From Vibrio mediterranei (GTDB lineage Bacteria > Pseudomonadota > Gammaproteobacteria > Enterobacterales > Vibrionaceae), in NCBI RefSeq assembly GCF_900088415.1, contig NZ_FLLQ01000001.1, positions 1,054,001 to 1,118,000 of the forward strand: 64,000 nt of DNA, given 5' to 3'. How positions within the stretch are numbered: the stretch's first letter is position 1; each line of letters starts with the position of its first letter. Shown one piece after another: positions 56,590 through 64,000 of this stretch. A model generated the notes under the pieces. The model saw nothing but the letters and a program-made list of their open reading frames with translations, was not told where the DNA came from and did no database searches. The translations under genes and the position numbers were made by a program.

Positions 56590-57162
56590 TTAAAAGGCGA
56601 AACTAAATCCTAGGTTATAATCGTCACCGTTTTTCGCCGTAAACTCTTTGTCTTCACTACAAGCTCTAGGACGACCTTGGTCATCACCTTGAACTAGGCT
56701 AACCCAGTGGCGGATGCCAGACGCATGGCATTTCTCTGTTTGGCCGAAGGTTGTGCACGTTTCTAATTGGATATCTTCAATTTCTACAAGCTCTAGATTG
56801 CCGGTTCCTTTGCGCTTACCCATCATTACTTCTACATGTGTTCCACTCTCATCACGGAATAGAATTGCTTCAGGAGCACATTTATCACCAGCGTAAGCCA
56901 CAAAGTGTTTTGCGCGCTTCAGCCCCGTATGCTCACCATTTTTAAAATAAGCTTGTACGTGACGATAATCTATTTCGTAACTTACCACGTCTTCGTGTGA
57001 ACCATTTTCTAGTGGAAACAAAGTATCAAGTAGCTGTTTTGCCATCTTTTGTTTCTCTATTTGCTCATCGGCTTTCACCATTTCCACGGCAAAGACTGCT
57101 TCTGCGATAAACGTTGAGTGGTTTTTATGTAGTTCTGTTTTATCGAATGTCAGCATGTTCAT
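56590..57162 (-). CDS. Uncharacterised soluble protein (190 aa)
   Basis: 190 residues, no signal peptide or membrane segment. Notable features are an acidic, lysine-rich N-terminal half (EIDYRHVQAYFKNGEHT), and a central YAGDKCAPEAILFRDESGTHVEV. The C-terminal region has two Cys (ETCTTFGQTEKCHASGIRHW) and a GDDQGRPRACSED turn. I do not recognise the family. It is divergent from the XRE regulator gene over 155 bases, so it may be that regulator's target. AGGGAAAG before the ATG. Confidence 0.7.
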   Translation of the reverse strand: MNMLTFDKTELHKNHSTFIAEAVFAVEMVKADEQIEKQKMAKQLLDTLFPLENGSHEDVVSYEIDYRHVQAYFKNGEHTGLKRAKHFVAYAGDKCAPEAILFRDESGTHVEVMMGKRKGTGNLELVEIEDIQLETCTTFGQTEKCHASGIRHWVSLVQGDDQGRPRACSEDKEFTAKNGDDYNLGFSFAF

Positions 57163-57292
57163 AGTCTTTCCCTCATACGGCCTTTTGTTCTATTTAGAGC
57201 AAATATACTAAACAAGTGTTTAAATTTATATTCGTTTTGTGATTTGTATACTTTGTAGACTAGCCTGTTTTTGACTACAATTTCACAACAAA

Positions 57293-57316
57293 AATTTTAC
57301 AATGTGAATTTTACAA
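57293..57316. promoter_or_regulatory. Direct repeat abutting the XRE regulator start codon
   Basis: AATTTTACAA occurs at 57293-57302 and again at 57307-57316, period 14, ending one base before ATG 57318. No Shine-Dalgarno sequence is present between them, so the mRNA may be leaderless or short-leadered and the repeats a direct operator for autoregulation. Confidence 0.5.
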
Positions 57317-57317
57317 A

Positions 57318-58865
57318 ATGCCTCTGTCAAAAAGTCTAATCCGTCAGTCCCATTTTTTGGGCACTAAGGTAAGAAACCTTAGAAAACGCAACCATTTAAC
57401 AATGGAAGACCTCTCTGCGCGTTGTATTCGCATCAATCCAGAGTACGCTCCTTCCGTTTCGTATCTATCGATGATTGAACGAGGAAAACGCGTCCCAAGC
57501 ATCGATATGCTTGAAGTGATCGCCGAAGTTTTCCAAAAAGATCCAGCATGGTTTTTAGATAATGAGCCTGAGCAAGAAGAAATTACTCCGGTTAAAGGCA
57601 ATCGCGGAGGCATCAGTGGCATGGCTTTAGAGCCAAGCTTTTTATTTTCAAACGACATACTGCAAATTGCCATTCCGGAAATGTTGTCGCAAACCGGAAT
57701 CACCGGAAGACAATTCGCCCACCTTTTGATTCGCGCTCACCAAGAAAGTTTGCAAAATCACTTTCCCGACTTAGAACGGGCTGCAGAAGAAGTGGGACTG
57801 AAGCGATTGAACCTATCAGTAGAAGATCTGATCGATATTGCTGGCGATTTAGGTTTGAGAGTTCAATGGGTCAATCGCACACCAAAAGATGTGGTGGATG
57901 AGTTAGGAATTAATGCCAAGCAACTCGTTACCTCGTTTTTTGAGCCTCCTGGTACCATCTACCTCAACGAAATACTCAAAGCATACCCAACAAGACTCAA
58001 ATATGATCTCGCGGTTTATATCGGACACCGAATTCTGCACAGTGAAGAAGGGCTAAAAAGTGTCCTCAGTGTTGGTCACCACAATAGCTGGGAAGACTCT
58101 GCAGCCAACCAGTCTACATCTGCTCTGAACTCACAAGATATTTTGCAAGCATGGAGAGATTTTGAATCCAGCTTTTTTGCAGGAGCCCTACTTTGCCCTA
58201 AAGTCCCATTTAGACAACTACTTGACAGAAGTGGGTATGAAATCGACGTTCATAAACGTGCAGGCGTATCTCCGTCTGTCGCCATGCGTCGTATGACCGT
58301 GGTATCTCCCTATCCACATTGGCACTATTTCGACGCCTACGGGCCAGGAAAGCTCAAAGCAGTCTACCGAGGAAACGGTATTCCGCTGCCATGGGGAAAC
58401 ATGCGGATGGTGAACGATCCGTGTCAACACTGGGCGGTATTTAGGCGCTTATCTGAACCTCAAAACGGCTCTTCTGCACAAATCTCTATTCTTAATGTGG
58501 GTGATGAACCTCGTATTTATTGCTGTGAATCCATCAACATGACCGACCCGGCTGGAAATAATCGAGTACTCTGCGCGGGTATTGATCTAAATCCTGCGAT
58601 AGATGCTCAAGGCGGCAACGCATTGGAGATAGCTAGTGAACTAAAACGATCATGTGTCGAAGGGGGTGGCAGTGTCAGTATTCCTCGTTCTATCAAAAAG
58701 GATCTGCAAACAGTCGCCAAAATCCTCAATATCAATTGGGTTGAACGAGGTATTGAAGGCGACGCACGATTAATTTGTTCAAGAGGAGCAGCATGCCCGA
58801 GAAAACCAAGCTGTTATGAAGGCTGTGCCGAAAGCAAGGAAATGCAACTTGGCGATATTGTATAA
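57318..58865 (+). CDS. XRE-family regulator with large C-terminal domain (DUF3612-like)
   Basis: 515 residues. HTH_3/XRE at about 12-75 (LRKRNHLTMEDLSARCIRI, SYLSMIERGKRVPSIDMLEVIAEVF). The rest resembles the large C-terminal region of ScfR/RamB-type regulators of acyl-CoA and glyoxylate/propionate metabolism, and fits what I recall as DUF3612. It includes TIYLNEILKAYPTRLKYDLAVYIGHRILHSEEG and a Cys-rich end (ICSRGAACPRKPSCYEGC). It probably senses a metabolite and regulates a nearby or distant carbon gene; the target is unknown. Divergent from the 190-residue gene. Confidence 0.8.
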   Translation: MPLSKSLIRQSHFLGTKVRNLRKRNHLTMEDLSARCIRINPEYAPSVSYLSMIERGKRVPSIDMLEVIAEVFQKDPAWFLDNEPEQEEITPVKGNRGGISGMALEPSFLFSNDILQIAIPEMLSQTGITGRQFAHLLIRAHQESLQNHFPDLERAAEEVGLKRLNLSVEDLIDIAGDLGLRVQWVNRTPKDVVDELGINAKQLVTSFFEPPGTIYLNEILKAYPTRLKYDLAVYIGHRILHSEEGLKSVLSVGHHNSWEDSAANQSTSALNSQDILQAWRDFESSFFAGALLCPKVPFRQLLDRSGYEIDVHKRAGVSPSVAMRRMTVVSPYPHWHYFDAYGPGKLKAVYRGNGIPLPWGNMRMVNDPCQHWAVFRRLSEPQNGSSAQISILNVGDEPRIYCCESINMTDPAGNNRVLCAGIDLNPAIDAQGGNALEIASELKRSCVEGGGSVSIPRSIKKDLQTVAKILNINWVERGIEGDARLICSRGAACPRKPSCYEGCAESKEMQLGDIV

Positions 58866-58895
58866 GCCTTGATGAATTAGCTCTTAGCCTAGAAA

Positions 58896-59004
58896 GAAAA
58901 AAAGCCAGCCACTAAAAAATGTGACTGGCTATATACAAGTGTGAACAATAGAGGTTCACTAACAACGTCAGTTGGCTAGGTGACCCTCGGCTTAAAAAGG
59001 GTCG
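58896..59004 (-). ncRNA. qrr: Qrr-type quorum-sensing regulatory sRNA
   Basis: Read on the minus strand, this is a Qrr sRNA. It starts CGACCC, carries a 5' hairpin (GACCC.. GGGTC) and then the nearly invariant core CACCTAGCCAACTGACGTTG-TTAGTGAA, at 58945-58983 on plus. It ends in a GCCAGTCAC...GTGGCTGGC terminator with a T-run (stem arms 58903-58912 and 58921-58930). Length about 109 nt, usual for Qrr. The core base-pairs with luxR/hapR and aphA mRNAs with Hfq in Vibrio. It is convergent with the XRE gene and upstream of ogt on the same strand. Which Qrr number it is cannot be told here. Confidence 0.95.
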
Positions 59005-59014
59005 CTTTAAGTAA

Positions 59015-59030
59015 TGCATCAAGCGTGCCA
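59015..59030 (-). promoter_or_regulatory. Sigma-54 promoter of qrr
   Basis: Minus strand TGGCACGCTTGATGCA with GG and GC exactly 12 bases apart (GG at 59029-59028, GC at 59017-59016). Predicted +1 at about 59004, in line with the mature Qrr start. Sigma-54 and the activator LuxO drive all known qrr genes. Confidence 0.9.
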
Positions 59031-59106
59031 ACTTTTTAAATCGTTGTTTTCAGATAATTCTGGTCAGATAAGTATCGATTTCATGTAAACCATACTCATA
59101 TAGTAT

Positions 59107-59169
59107 TTTCATTTTGCAAACACAGATGCATTTTGCAATTACTCACTCTCTATATTTGCGAAAACGCAA
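59107..59169. promoter_or_regulatory. LuxO enhancer-binding sites upstream of qrr
   Basis: ATGCATTTTGCAA (59126-59138) and TTTCATTTTGCAA (59107-59119) match the TTGCA-N3-TGCAA LuxO box with one mismatch each. TTGCGAAAACGCAA (59156-59169) is a longer-spaced palindromic variant. They lie about 103-165 bases upstream of the predicted start, the usual enhancer distance. The rest of the 58866-59288 gap holds only the sRNA and a terminator. Confidence 0.75.
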
Positions 59170-59251
59170 TAAAAAAAACACAGTAATATGAAACCAATCG
59201 CTAACAACCCGTTATTTATGAAACAGCACCAATAGCTTAATGTTTAAAAAC

Positions 59252-59275
59252 CCTACAATGCTCCAACATTGTAGG
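59252..59275 (-). terminator. Terminator after ogt
   Basis: CCTACAATG (59252-59260) and CATTGTAGG (59267-59275); on the minus strand followed by GTTTTT. Ends the ada/alkA-ogt operon. Confidence 0.75.
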
Positions 59276-59288
59276 CTCTCTTGGTGCG

Positions 59289-59765
59289 TCAAAGCTTGAT
59301 ACCTTCCAGCTCCAACAGCTTTCTTTTTCGTTCAATTCCGCCAGCATAACCAGTCAATGTACCACTTTTCCCGATCACGCGATGACAAGGAACGATAACT
59401 GAGATGGGGTTTTTTCCATTTGCAGCTCCAACGGCTCTTACGGCTTTAGGTTTGCCTATTCGATTCGCTAACTCTTGGTAACTTATCGACTCACCAAAAG
59501 GGATATCACACAAGGCACGCCAAACAAGCTTTTGAAAATCCGTGCCCTCGGCTGCTAAGGGGAGATCAAATGACCGTACCTTGCCTTCAAAGTAATGAGT
59601 GAGCTGTTCAGAAGCTTCAAGCAAAATCGGATGCTCGGGAGCCAATGAACCCAGAACATCGGGCAATGTAGTATGTTCTTCAAACCAAAGCCCTAGCAAC
59701 CCATCATCGTTCGCTTGAATAGTGACATCCCCAAGTGGGCTTGGTGTTATTAGGTAGTAGTTCAT
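59289..59765 (-). CDS. ogt: Methylated-DNA--protein-cysteine methyltransferase
   Basis: 158 residues. Active-site IPCHRVIG (about residue 128) with the methyl-accepting Cys, and the helix-turn-helix-like SYQELANRIGKPKAVRAVGAANGKNP. Repairs O6-methylguanine and O4-methylthymine by suicide transfer. Frame extends to 59807, but ATG 59765 has GGAG 9 bases upstream and overlaps the AlkA stop as ATGA, so it is translationally coupled. Confidence 0.92.
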   Translation of the reverse strand: MNYYLITPSPLGDVTIQANDDGLLGLWFEEHTTLPDVLGSLAPEHPILLEASEQLTHYFEGKVRSFDLPLAAEGTDFQKLVWRALCDIPFGESISYQELANRIGKPKAVRAVGAANGKNPISVIVPCHRVIGKSGTLTGYAGGIERKRKLLELEGIKL

Positions 59766-61135
59766 GAAAAATGACTCCAACAATGTAATGTCGCGTAACT
59801 TCCCCAAGGTGACACATTCGCTGCGTTCAATTGTGGATGCTCAGCAAGGTATTTTTTAACGATCAAATCTGTATCAAGAAACAAGTTGGGCTCAGAGGCT
59901 CCCCTCATTTTTGCATAACTAATGGTCCATGGACCTATGCCTTTTAGAGCCAGCCAGTTATTTGGCGTGTCCTCAGGCGAATTAGTAATATGATGAGCCA
60001 ACCGGGCTAATGTCTCTTTGCGACTGTTTGGCATTTTAAGGAAACTAAGGTCGGAGCGGGCTACGATATCCGCACTGGGAAATACACGCTGCCCATATAC
60101 CGTATAACCCAAAGTATCAGTCAGCAAATTGAGCTGCCCGATGGCTGCTTTTACCGAAACCTGCTGCCCAACCACAGCTCGAACCCCTGCTTCCCACGTC
60201 GACCATACACCAGGAAGCCGCAGTCCTGATTTAATAACTAATTGGTCATCGTACTTCGATAGCAACTCTTCAATCAAAGCCACATCGGTGTTTAAATCGA
60301 AGACTCTTTTTATATTGCTCATCAACCAAGACAGTTTTGTGACATCTTGCAATTCAAATTCCACTTTAATTGTTTGCTTACCCTCCACATCAGCGTGTAA
60401 CTTGAACCAAGCTAAACTACCATCAATCTCCACATAACGAGCGTAGCTGTATTGCGTCACTTCTTCTACGCCCTCTATTGCTCTTAAACGATAGAAATCG
60501 AGTAACGACTCCCAGTGATATTGACCTCGGTAAGCCAAATGAATCACATTGCGACCGCTGTTATCTTGCCTTGCATGGTGACGCCTCATTTCTGAAGGCG
60601 TCAATTTAAGATACTTCTTAAAGGCATCATTGAATCGTCGAGTACTATTAAAACCGCTGGCAAAACCAACATCAGTTATTGATAGTGAACTGTTGTGAAG
60701 CAGTTGTTTGGCAAACATTAATTGATGATATTGAGCATACACCTTGGGTGACATACCCAGGTGGTTTTGAAATAGTTGTCTTAAGTATCGACTGGTAACG
60801 CCGAGCCTATCTGACAACCTTTCCAAATTGGAGTGCTGTAACGCCCCCTGCTCGATCAAAGTTAATGCTCGTCGAAAACTGGTTTCTTTACCAAGCCAGG
60901 CCCACGAATTAGGCGCACTATCCGGACGACAGCGCAAACAAGGTCGATATCCTGCCTGCAACGCTACAGGTGCCGTAGAGAAATACTCAACATTCTCCTC
61001 TCGTGGCAAGTTTGCTGGACAAATAGGGCGGCAAAAAATGCCCGTTGTCTTCACCGCCACAAAAAATACGCCATCAAACCTTGGATCCCTTGATAATCGG
61101 GCAACAGAACATTGCTCTCTACTAAGTGACTCCAT
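59762..61135 (-). CDS. Ada zinc domain - AraC HTH - AlkA glycosylase fusion
   Basis: 457 residues. The N-terminal Ada zinc domain (DGVFFVAVKTTGIFCRPICPA, ending CLRCRPD; four Cys, C35-type phosphotriester acceptor) is followed by an AraC-type HTH (about 95-185, LGVTSRYLRQLFQNHLGMSPK, ITDVGFASGFNSTRRFNDAFKK). The C-terminal AlkA N-domain plus HhH-GPD glycosylase (about 190-457) has LKGIGPWTISYAKMRG (HhH) and LFLDTDLIVKKYL with the catalytic Asp. It lacks an own O6-methylguanine transferase, which is supplied by the overlapping ogt. It likely is a methylation-triggered activator of the operon and also removes alkylated bases. Confidence 0.9.
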   Translation of the reverse strand: MESLSREQCSVARLSRDPRFDGVFFVAVKTTGIFCRPICPANLPREENVEYFSTAPVALQAGYRPCLRCRPDSAPNSWAWLGKETSFRRALTLIEQGALQHSNLERLSDRLGVTSRYLRQLFQNHLGMSPKVYAQYHQLMFAKQLLHNSSLSITDVGFASGFNSTRRFNDAFKKYLKLTPSEMRRHHARQDNSGRNVIHLAYRGQYHWESLLDFYRLRAIEGVEEVTQYSYARYVEIDGSLAWFKLHADVEGKQTIKVEFELQDVTKLSWLMSNIKRVFDLNTDVALIEELLSKYDDQLVIKSGLRLPGVWSTWEAGVRAVVGQQVSVKAAIGQLNLLTDTLGYTVYGQRVFPSADIVARSDLSFLKMPNSRKETLARLAHHITNSPEDTPNNWLALKGIGPWTISYAKMRGASEPNLFLDTDLIVKKYLAEHPQLNAANVSPWGSYATLHCWSHFS

Positions 61136-61404
61136 ACCTGCCTCTAACCTTGCCTATTCTATCGCCAGTGTAACGCACATTTTGCATCTTACTAGCCGCT
61201 TTCGGAACTCAAGGACGACATGAAATCTTCATCAAACCATCACACAATATTCAAAAACCCAAGTAAAAGTAGCGTCTAACCAATGAGTTAATGAACAAAC
61301 CAAAAAACGTTGAAAAAATCGATGGGTAGAATTTCAAAAACCTTACATCCTCTGTCTATACTGAGGCTGGGTTCGATGATTAACGTCATTTTATGAGGGT
61401 GGCT

Positions 61405-61800
61405 ATGTCAAATGTAGATTTTCGTCTTGGAAAGAGACCTTTTTACGATAACAAGCGGTTTCGACGTGGATTTGCTAAATCTGGCGATTTTACTTTAGCT
61501 GAAGAAGATATCTTGATTCGCTTTGGAGATACGATGAGTTTGCTAGAAAGTGGCGAGCTATCTCCGGAATCTGATTCAGAAAAACACTTTCTAGAAGTGC
61601 TCCAAGACGAAAGTCATGCGGAGAGCAAACTAGAAAAAACATGGGTGAAATACATACACCTTGCACGCGATAGGAAAAGGTTTCATGCATTAAATGGTAA
61701 GAAATCTGAGCCAGAGACAATCAATGAGGATGTGGACTATAGCGATTCAGATGTGCTCAGTGATGAGATAACTGATGAAAATATAGATTCTGACAACTAG
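61405..61800 (+). CDS. maoP: MaoP/DUF413 (YifE-like) macrodomain Ori protein
   Basis: 131 residues: FRLGKRPFYDNKRFRRGFAKSGDFTLAEEDIL at the N-terminus and the KTWVKYIHLARDRKRFHALNGKK segment, both DUF413. An acidic tail (DYSDSDVLSDEIT) is also seen in the E. coli protein. MaoP binds maoS near oriC in E. coli and helps organise the Ori macrodomain. ATG 61405 is preceded by GAGGGTGG; the frame opens at 61393. Followed by a 10-bp-stem hairpin (TATATGTGAC 61839-61848, GTCACATATA 61866-61875). Confidence 0.88.
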   Translation: MSNVDFRLGKRPFYDNKRFRRGFAKSGDFTLAEEDILIRFGDTMSLLESGELSPESDSEKHFLEVLQDESHAESKLEKTWVKYIHLARDRKRFHALNGKKSEPETINEDVDYSDSDVLSDEITDENIDSDN

Positions 61801-61993
61801 TTTTACAGGGAAACTAAGGCTCTCCAGCTTGCCGTAAATATATGTGACAGCTTAAACAACTGGCCGTCACATATAGCTTTAAAACCTATTTCTCGATCTC
61901 AACCGCAGCTTTTTCTATCACCTTTGTTATTTATTTTTTGCGTATATACTCTATTGTTAATAAAGTAAATTATAAAAATATTCGTGGAAGAGC

Positions 61994-62890
61994 ATGCTTA
62001 CTGAATTAGACGAAGTATATGAGGTGCTTTCTTGTTTACCTGACCCTGTCTTCATAATAAGTGAAGAAGGAGAATATGTTGATTTTCTTGGCGGAACTGA
62101 TACTCAGTCGTATCATGACGGCAGCGCACTGATTGGGCAAACTCTGCACTCGGTAATGCCTTCCGAGCAAGCCGACTGGTATATCAGTCAAATCATCACA
62201 TCACTCGATAATAATCAGGTCATGACTGTCGAATATGATCTATGCGTTGAAGATCTTAACGGCATTGACCCCAAATCGGGTCCAGCAGGTACATTGAGGT
62301 TTGAGGGCAAGATCTTTCCGCTTTCTTTTACCTGTAAAAACCAAAGGGTAGTTTGTTGGCTCACTCGAAACATATCGAAGCGCCATCGCCTTGAACTAAA
62401 GCTCCGTAAACAGAGTGAATCCGATCCACTCACACAAATAGCTAATCGCCGCTATTTTTTCTCCACATTAGCAACCATAACTAAAAGCACGACCCCACAC
62501 TGTTTATTGTTGATGGATATTGATTACTTCAAAAAGGTCAACGATACCTATGGACACCTAGCTGGGGATAACACGCTAAAAGAAGTGGTTGCTCGAATAC
62601 AAGATATCATTCGGCCTGATGATACTTTCGCCCGAGTAGGTGGCGAAGAGTTCGCACTGCTTCTACCTGATATTGAAGAGCACACGGCTTACGAGATTGC
62701 GGAACGCATTCGCTGTACCATAGCCGATACTCCTTTCCACTATGAACAGCAGACCTTTTCGATAACATTGAGCGTTGGCGTAACCCAAGCTCGCTATCAA
62801 GAGCGAAATAATCATATTTTTTCAAGAGCGGATGACGCGTTGTACATTGCAAAGAGCCGAGGTAGAAATCAAAGTATGGTATTAAGTTAG
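61994..62890 (+). CDS. Diguanylate cyclase with PAS-like N-terminus (GGEEF)
   Basis: 298 residues. N-terminal PAS-like region (about 8-120, LPDPVFIISEEGEYVDFLGG). GGDEF domain about 130-298 with DPLTQIANRRYFFSTL, CLLLMDIDYFKKVNDTYGHLAGD and GGEEFALLLPD. The inhibitory site RPDD is intact five residues before GGEEF, unlike the 49480 cyclase. No membrane segment. Monocistronic. Confidence 0.9.
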   Translation: MLTELDEVYEVLSCLPDPVFIISEEGEYVDFLGGTDTQSYHDGSALIGQTLHSVMPSEQADWYISQIITSLDNNQVMTVEYDLCVEDLNGIDPKSGPAGTLRFEGKIFPLSFTCKNQRVVCWLTRNISKRHRLELKLRKQSESDPLTQIANRRYFFSTLATITKSTTPHCLLLMDIDYFKKVNDTYGHLAGDNTLKEVVARIQDIIRPDDTFARVGGEEFALLLPDIEEHTAYEIAERIRCTIADTPFHYEQQTFSITLSVGVTQARYQERNNHIFSRADDALYIAKSRGRNQSMVLS

Positions 62891-62917
62891 CCGATCAGAA
62901 CAGAGTACTCGGCCACT

Positions 62918-62940
62918 AAAAAAGCGGCCACTTGACCGCT
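62918..62940 (-). terminator. Terminator of the PL6-type gene
   Basis: AGCGG (62923-62927) and CCGCT (62936-62940); on the minus strand the stem is followed by TTTTTT (A-run 62918-62923). Short stem, moderate strength. Confidence 0.6.
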
Positions 62941-62971
62941 GTGACTTTACTTTACGAAATTTCCTGACAGG

Positions 62972-64000
62972 TTACTTGTTGCTATTCACTAATACGTAAG
63001 TCGGCCCCGCACTATCAGCGGTAATCAATTGCAACTCAGAGGTGTTTGCCCCTGCTCCTTGGTATTGATTAAAGCCGTTTTCCAAGGACATGTTTGGAAG
63101 TGTTAGTGAATAATTTTCTAACTGCTCTTGTCCAACTAAAGTTGGGGTGTAAAACTCATTATGGTAACTGGCATCAACCAGAGGAAACTGCTCTGTAGCT
63201 CGTACACTCACAAACTCCGGGTTTTGTGAATTGTCGACGACATTGTTGTTAAAACGAATATCAACACCAGCAAAAATATTGTCTACTTCGGCATTATTGA
63301 ACAAGCTTACGCGGTGAGATTGATTACCGTAGACAATGCCCCACTCGGTATCAACAAACGTGTTGTTCTCTATGTCGATGTTCTTAGGCGTCCATTGCTT
63401 GTTTAGCTCTTTCCCTTTTACTGACTGGTCAAGCTGCTCGCCGTTTTTTACGTCGATAATCCCTGTATTAATGACAATACCACCTCGAAGATCAGCGTTA
63501 CCTTCAATTAGTCCATCACGCCCACGTGTGTTAGCAAAGTAGTTATTGCGAATCACATGATCTTCATCGTAGATGCGCACACCACCTGTTAGCAATTTCT
63601 TGTTTCCAAGAATAACGTTGTTCTCTACCTTATTACCTTTACCATGTCTCAATGAAATCAACGCTGCACTTTCGAATATTGTGTTACCTGAAATCTCATT
63701 ATCACCCGACTTGATCGAGATAAGTTCACGTTCTCCATCCATATCTACGAGCAAATTATCGACAAACTTAGAACTAGAATCCCATTGCGAAGATTTCGAG
63801 TCACCAATTCGAATCGCTTCCCAGCTGTTACCGTTGTAACGAACGGCTTCTTTTATATCTAACTCATTAAACTGGTTCTGTTTTTGGTCAACAAAAATAT
63901 TATGAGCAATAAGGTGGTTATCTGGCGTCTCATCTTTCTGAACACCAATCAAAGTGCCACGTTTCTGCTTTCCTTCAAATCGATTATTGATGACTTTTCC
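62972..64000 (-). CDS. PL6-type polysaccharide lyase (chondroitinase B/alginate lyase-like), partial
   Basis: The frame is open to the window's right edge, so at least 342 C-terminal residues are seen and the N-terminus is missing. Repeated short beta-helix rungs (INNRFEGKQKRGTLIGVQ, HLIAHNIFVDQKQ, VEDNIFAGVDIRFNNNVV-type NNxxxN patterns, DHVIRNNYFANTRGRDGLIEG) and many Asn-ladder positions (ENNVILGN, IENNTFVDTEWGIVYGN) are typical of PL6. These enzymes degrade alginate or dermatan/chondroitin polymers outside the cell, giving unsaturated uronates that end as KDG. No TTG at 63952 is a real start; it is internal. Confidence 0.85.
   Translation of the reverse strand, partial: GKVINNRFEGKQKRGTLIGVQKDETPDNHLIAHNIFVDQKQNQFNELDIKEAVRYNGNSWEAIRIGDSKSSQWDSSSKFVDNLLVDMDGERELISIKSGDNEISGNTIFESAALISLRHGKGNKVENNVILGNKKLLTGGVRIYDEDHVIRNNYFANTRGRDGLIEGNADLRGGIVINTGIIDVKNGEQLDQSVKGKELNKQWTPKNIDIENNTFVDTEWGIVYGNQSHRVSLFNNAEVDNIFAGVDIRFNNNVVDNSQNPEFVSVRATEQFPLVDASYHNEFYTPTLVGQEQLENYSLTLPNMSLENGFNQYQGAGANTSELQLITADSAGPTYVLVNSNK

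Noticed and set aside
58903..58930. Hairpin as terminator of the XRE regulator gene only
   Set aside because: The T-run lies on the minus-strand side, so it is the Qrr terminator; any use by the XRE transcript is secondary.
62972..63952. TTG at 63952 as start of the PL6-type gene
   Set aside because: The frame stays open to the window edge with PL6-like sequence (NRFEG), so the start lies outside.
1..64000. CRISPR arrays, IS elements, integrases, tRNA or rRNA genes
   Set aside because: I saw no regularly spaced repeats, transposase or integrase frames, or tRNA-like cloverleaf; the window appears free of mobile DNA.

Overview
The window looks like chromosomal DNA of a Vibrio or close relative. 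Pointers are a Qrr-type quorum-sensing sRNA gene with a sigma-54 promoter and LuxO-like boxes, an extra NqrB subunit, a MaoP/DUF413 protein, two GGDEF and two HD-GYP proteins, a Cache chemoreceptor, and families I remember mainly from vibrios (DUF3541-like and DUF3612-like proteins). Nothing looks like a phage, IS, integron, CRISPR array, rRNA or tRNA. It is an ordinary but metabolically rich region with several catabolic islands.

Layout. 1-3.8 kb: a partial gene end, an L,D-transpeptidase, a short-chain dehydrogenase, a ChrR-like double cupin, a 47-residue membrane microprotein and a TauE/SafE exporter. 3.8-19.1 kb: a complete glucuronate/glucuronide island. Its left arm (dctP, uidA, a FadR/GntR regulator, uxuA) and right arm (TRAP dctQM, GH31, uxuB, uxaC, kdgK, eda, an Asp/Glu-racemase-like gene, ygjV-like) are divergent. 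Between them lie three inverted-repeat operators and a perfect TGTGA-N6-TCACA CRP site. The same operator forms a 28-bp perfect palindrome in front of the regulator. The route is glucuronate -> fructuronate (UxaC) -> mannonate (UxuB) -> KDG (UxuA) -> KDPG (KdgK) -> pyruvate + G3P (Eda).

19.1-24.6 kb: a sigma-54-promoted chemoreceptor flanked by two paralogous secreted microproteins, a DUF3541-like protein, and GntR and LuxR regulators. 24.6-32.6 kb: an alpha-glucoside island (AglEFGK-type ABC importer, LacI regulator, GH13 alpha-glucosidase). 32.6-38.6 kb: an arginine deiminase cluster (arcD-like, arcA, arcC, arcB) with its own ArgR.

39-42.2 kb: a lipoprotein hydrolase and a secreted modular polysaccharide lyase (CBM6, calcium-binding TSP3 repeats, heparin-lyase-I-like domain). 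Such an enzyme could supply uronic-acid oligomers to the glucuronate island, although the two are not adjacent. 42.2-49.2 kb: PhzF/HD/GNAT operon, then a photobiology cluster (DUF2256, SDR, FeS-type photolyase, cryptochrome-DASH) diverging from an orphan NqrB. 49.4-56.5 kb: a diguanylate cyclase and two tandem Cache-HAMP-GAF-HD-GYP proteins. 56.5-64 kb: a hypothetical gene divergent from an XRE regulator, the qrr sRNA gene, an ogt/ada-alkA alkylation-repair pair, maoP, a second diguanylate cyclase and a PL6-type lyase cut by the window end.

The most unusual items are the paralogous secreted microprotein pair around the chemoreceptor (one copy with an apparent 3' frameshift), the orphan NqrB beside the photolyase operon, and the large insertion inside both HD-GYP domains. 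All homology calls come from reading the sequences; no searches were run.
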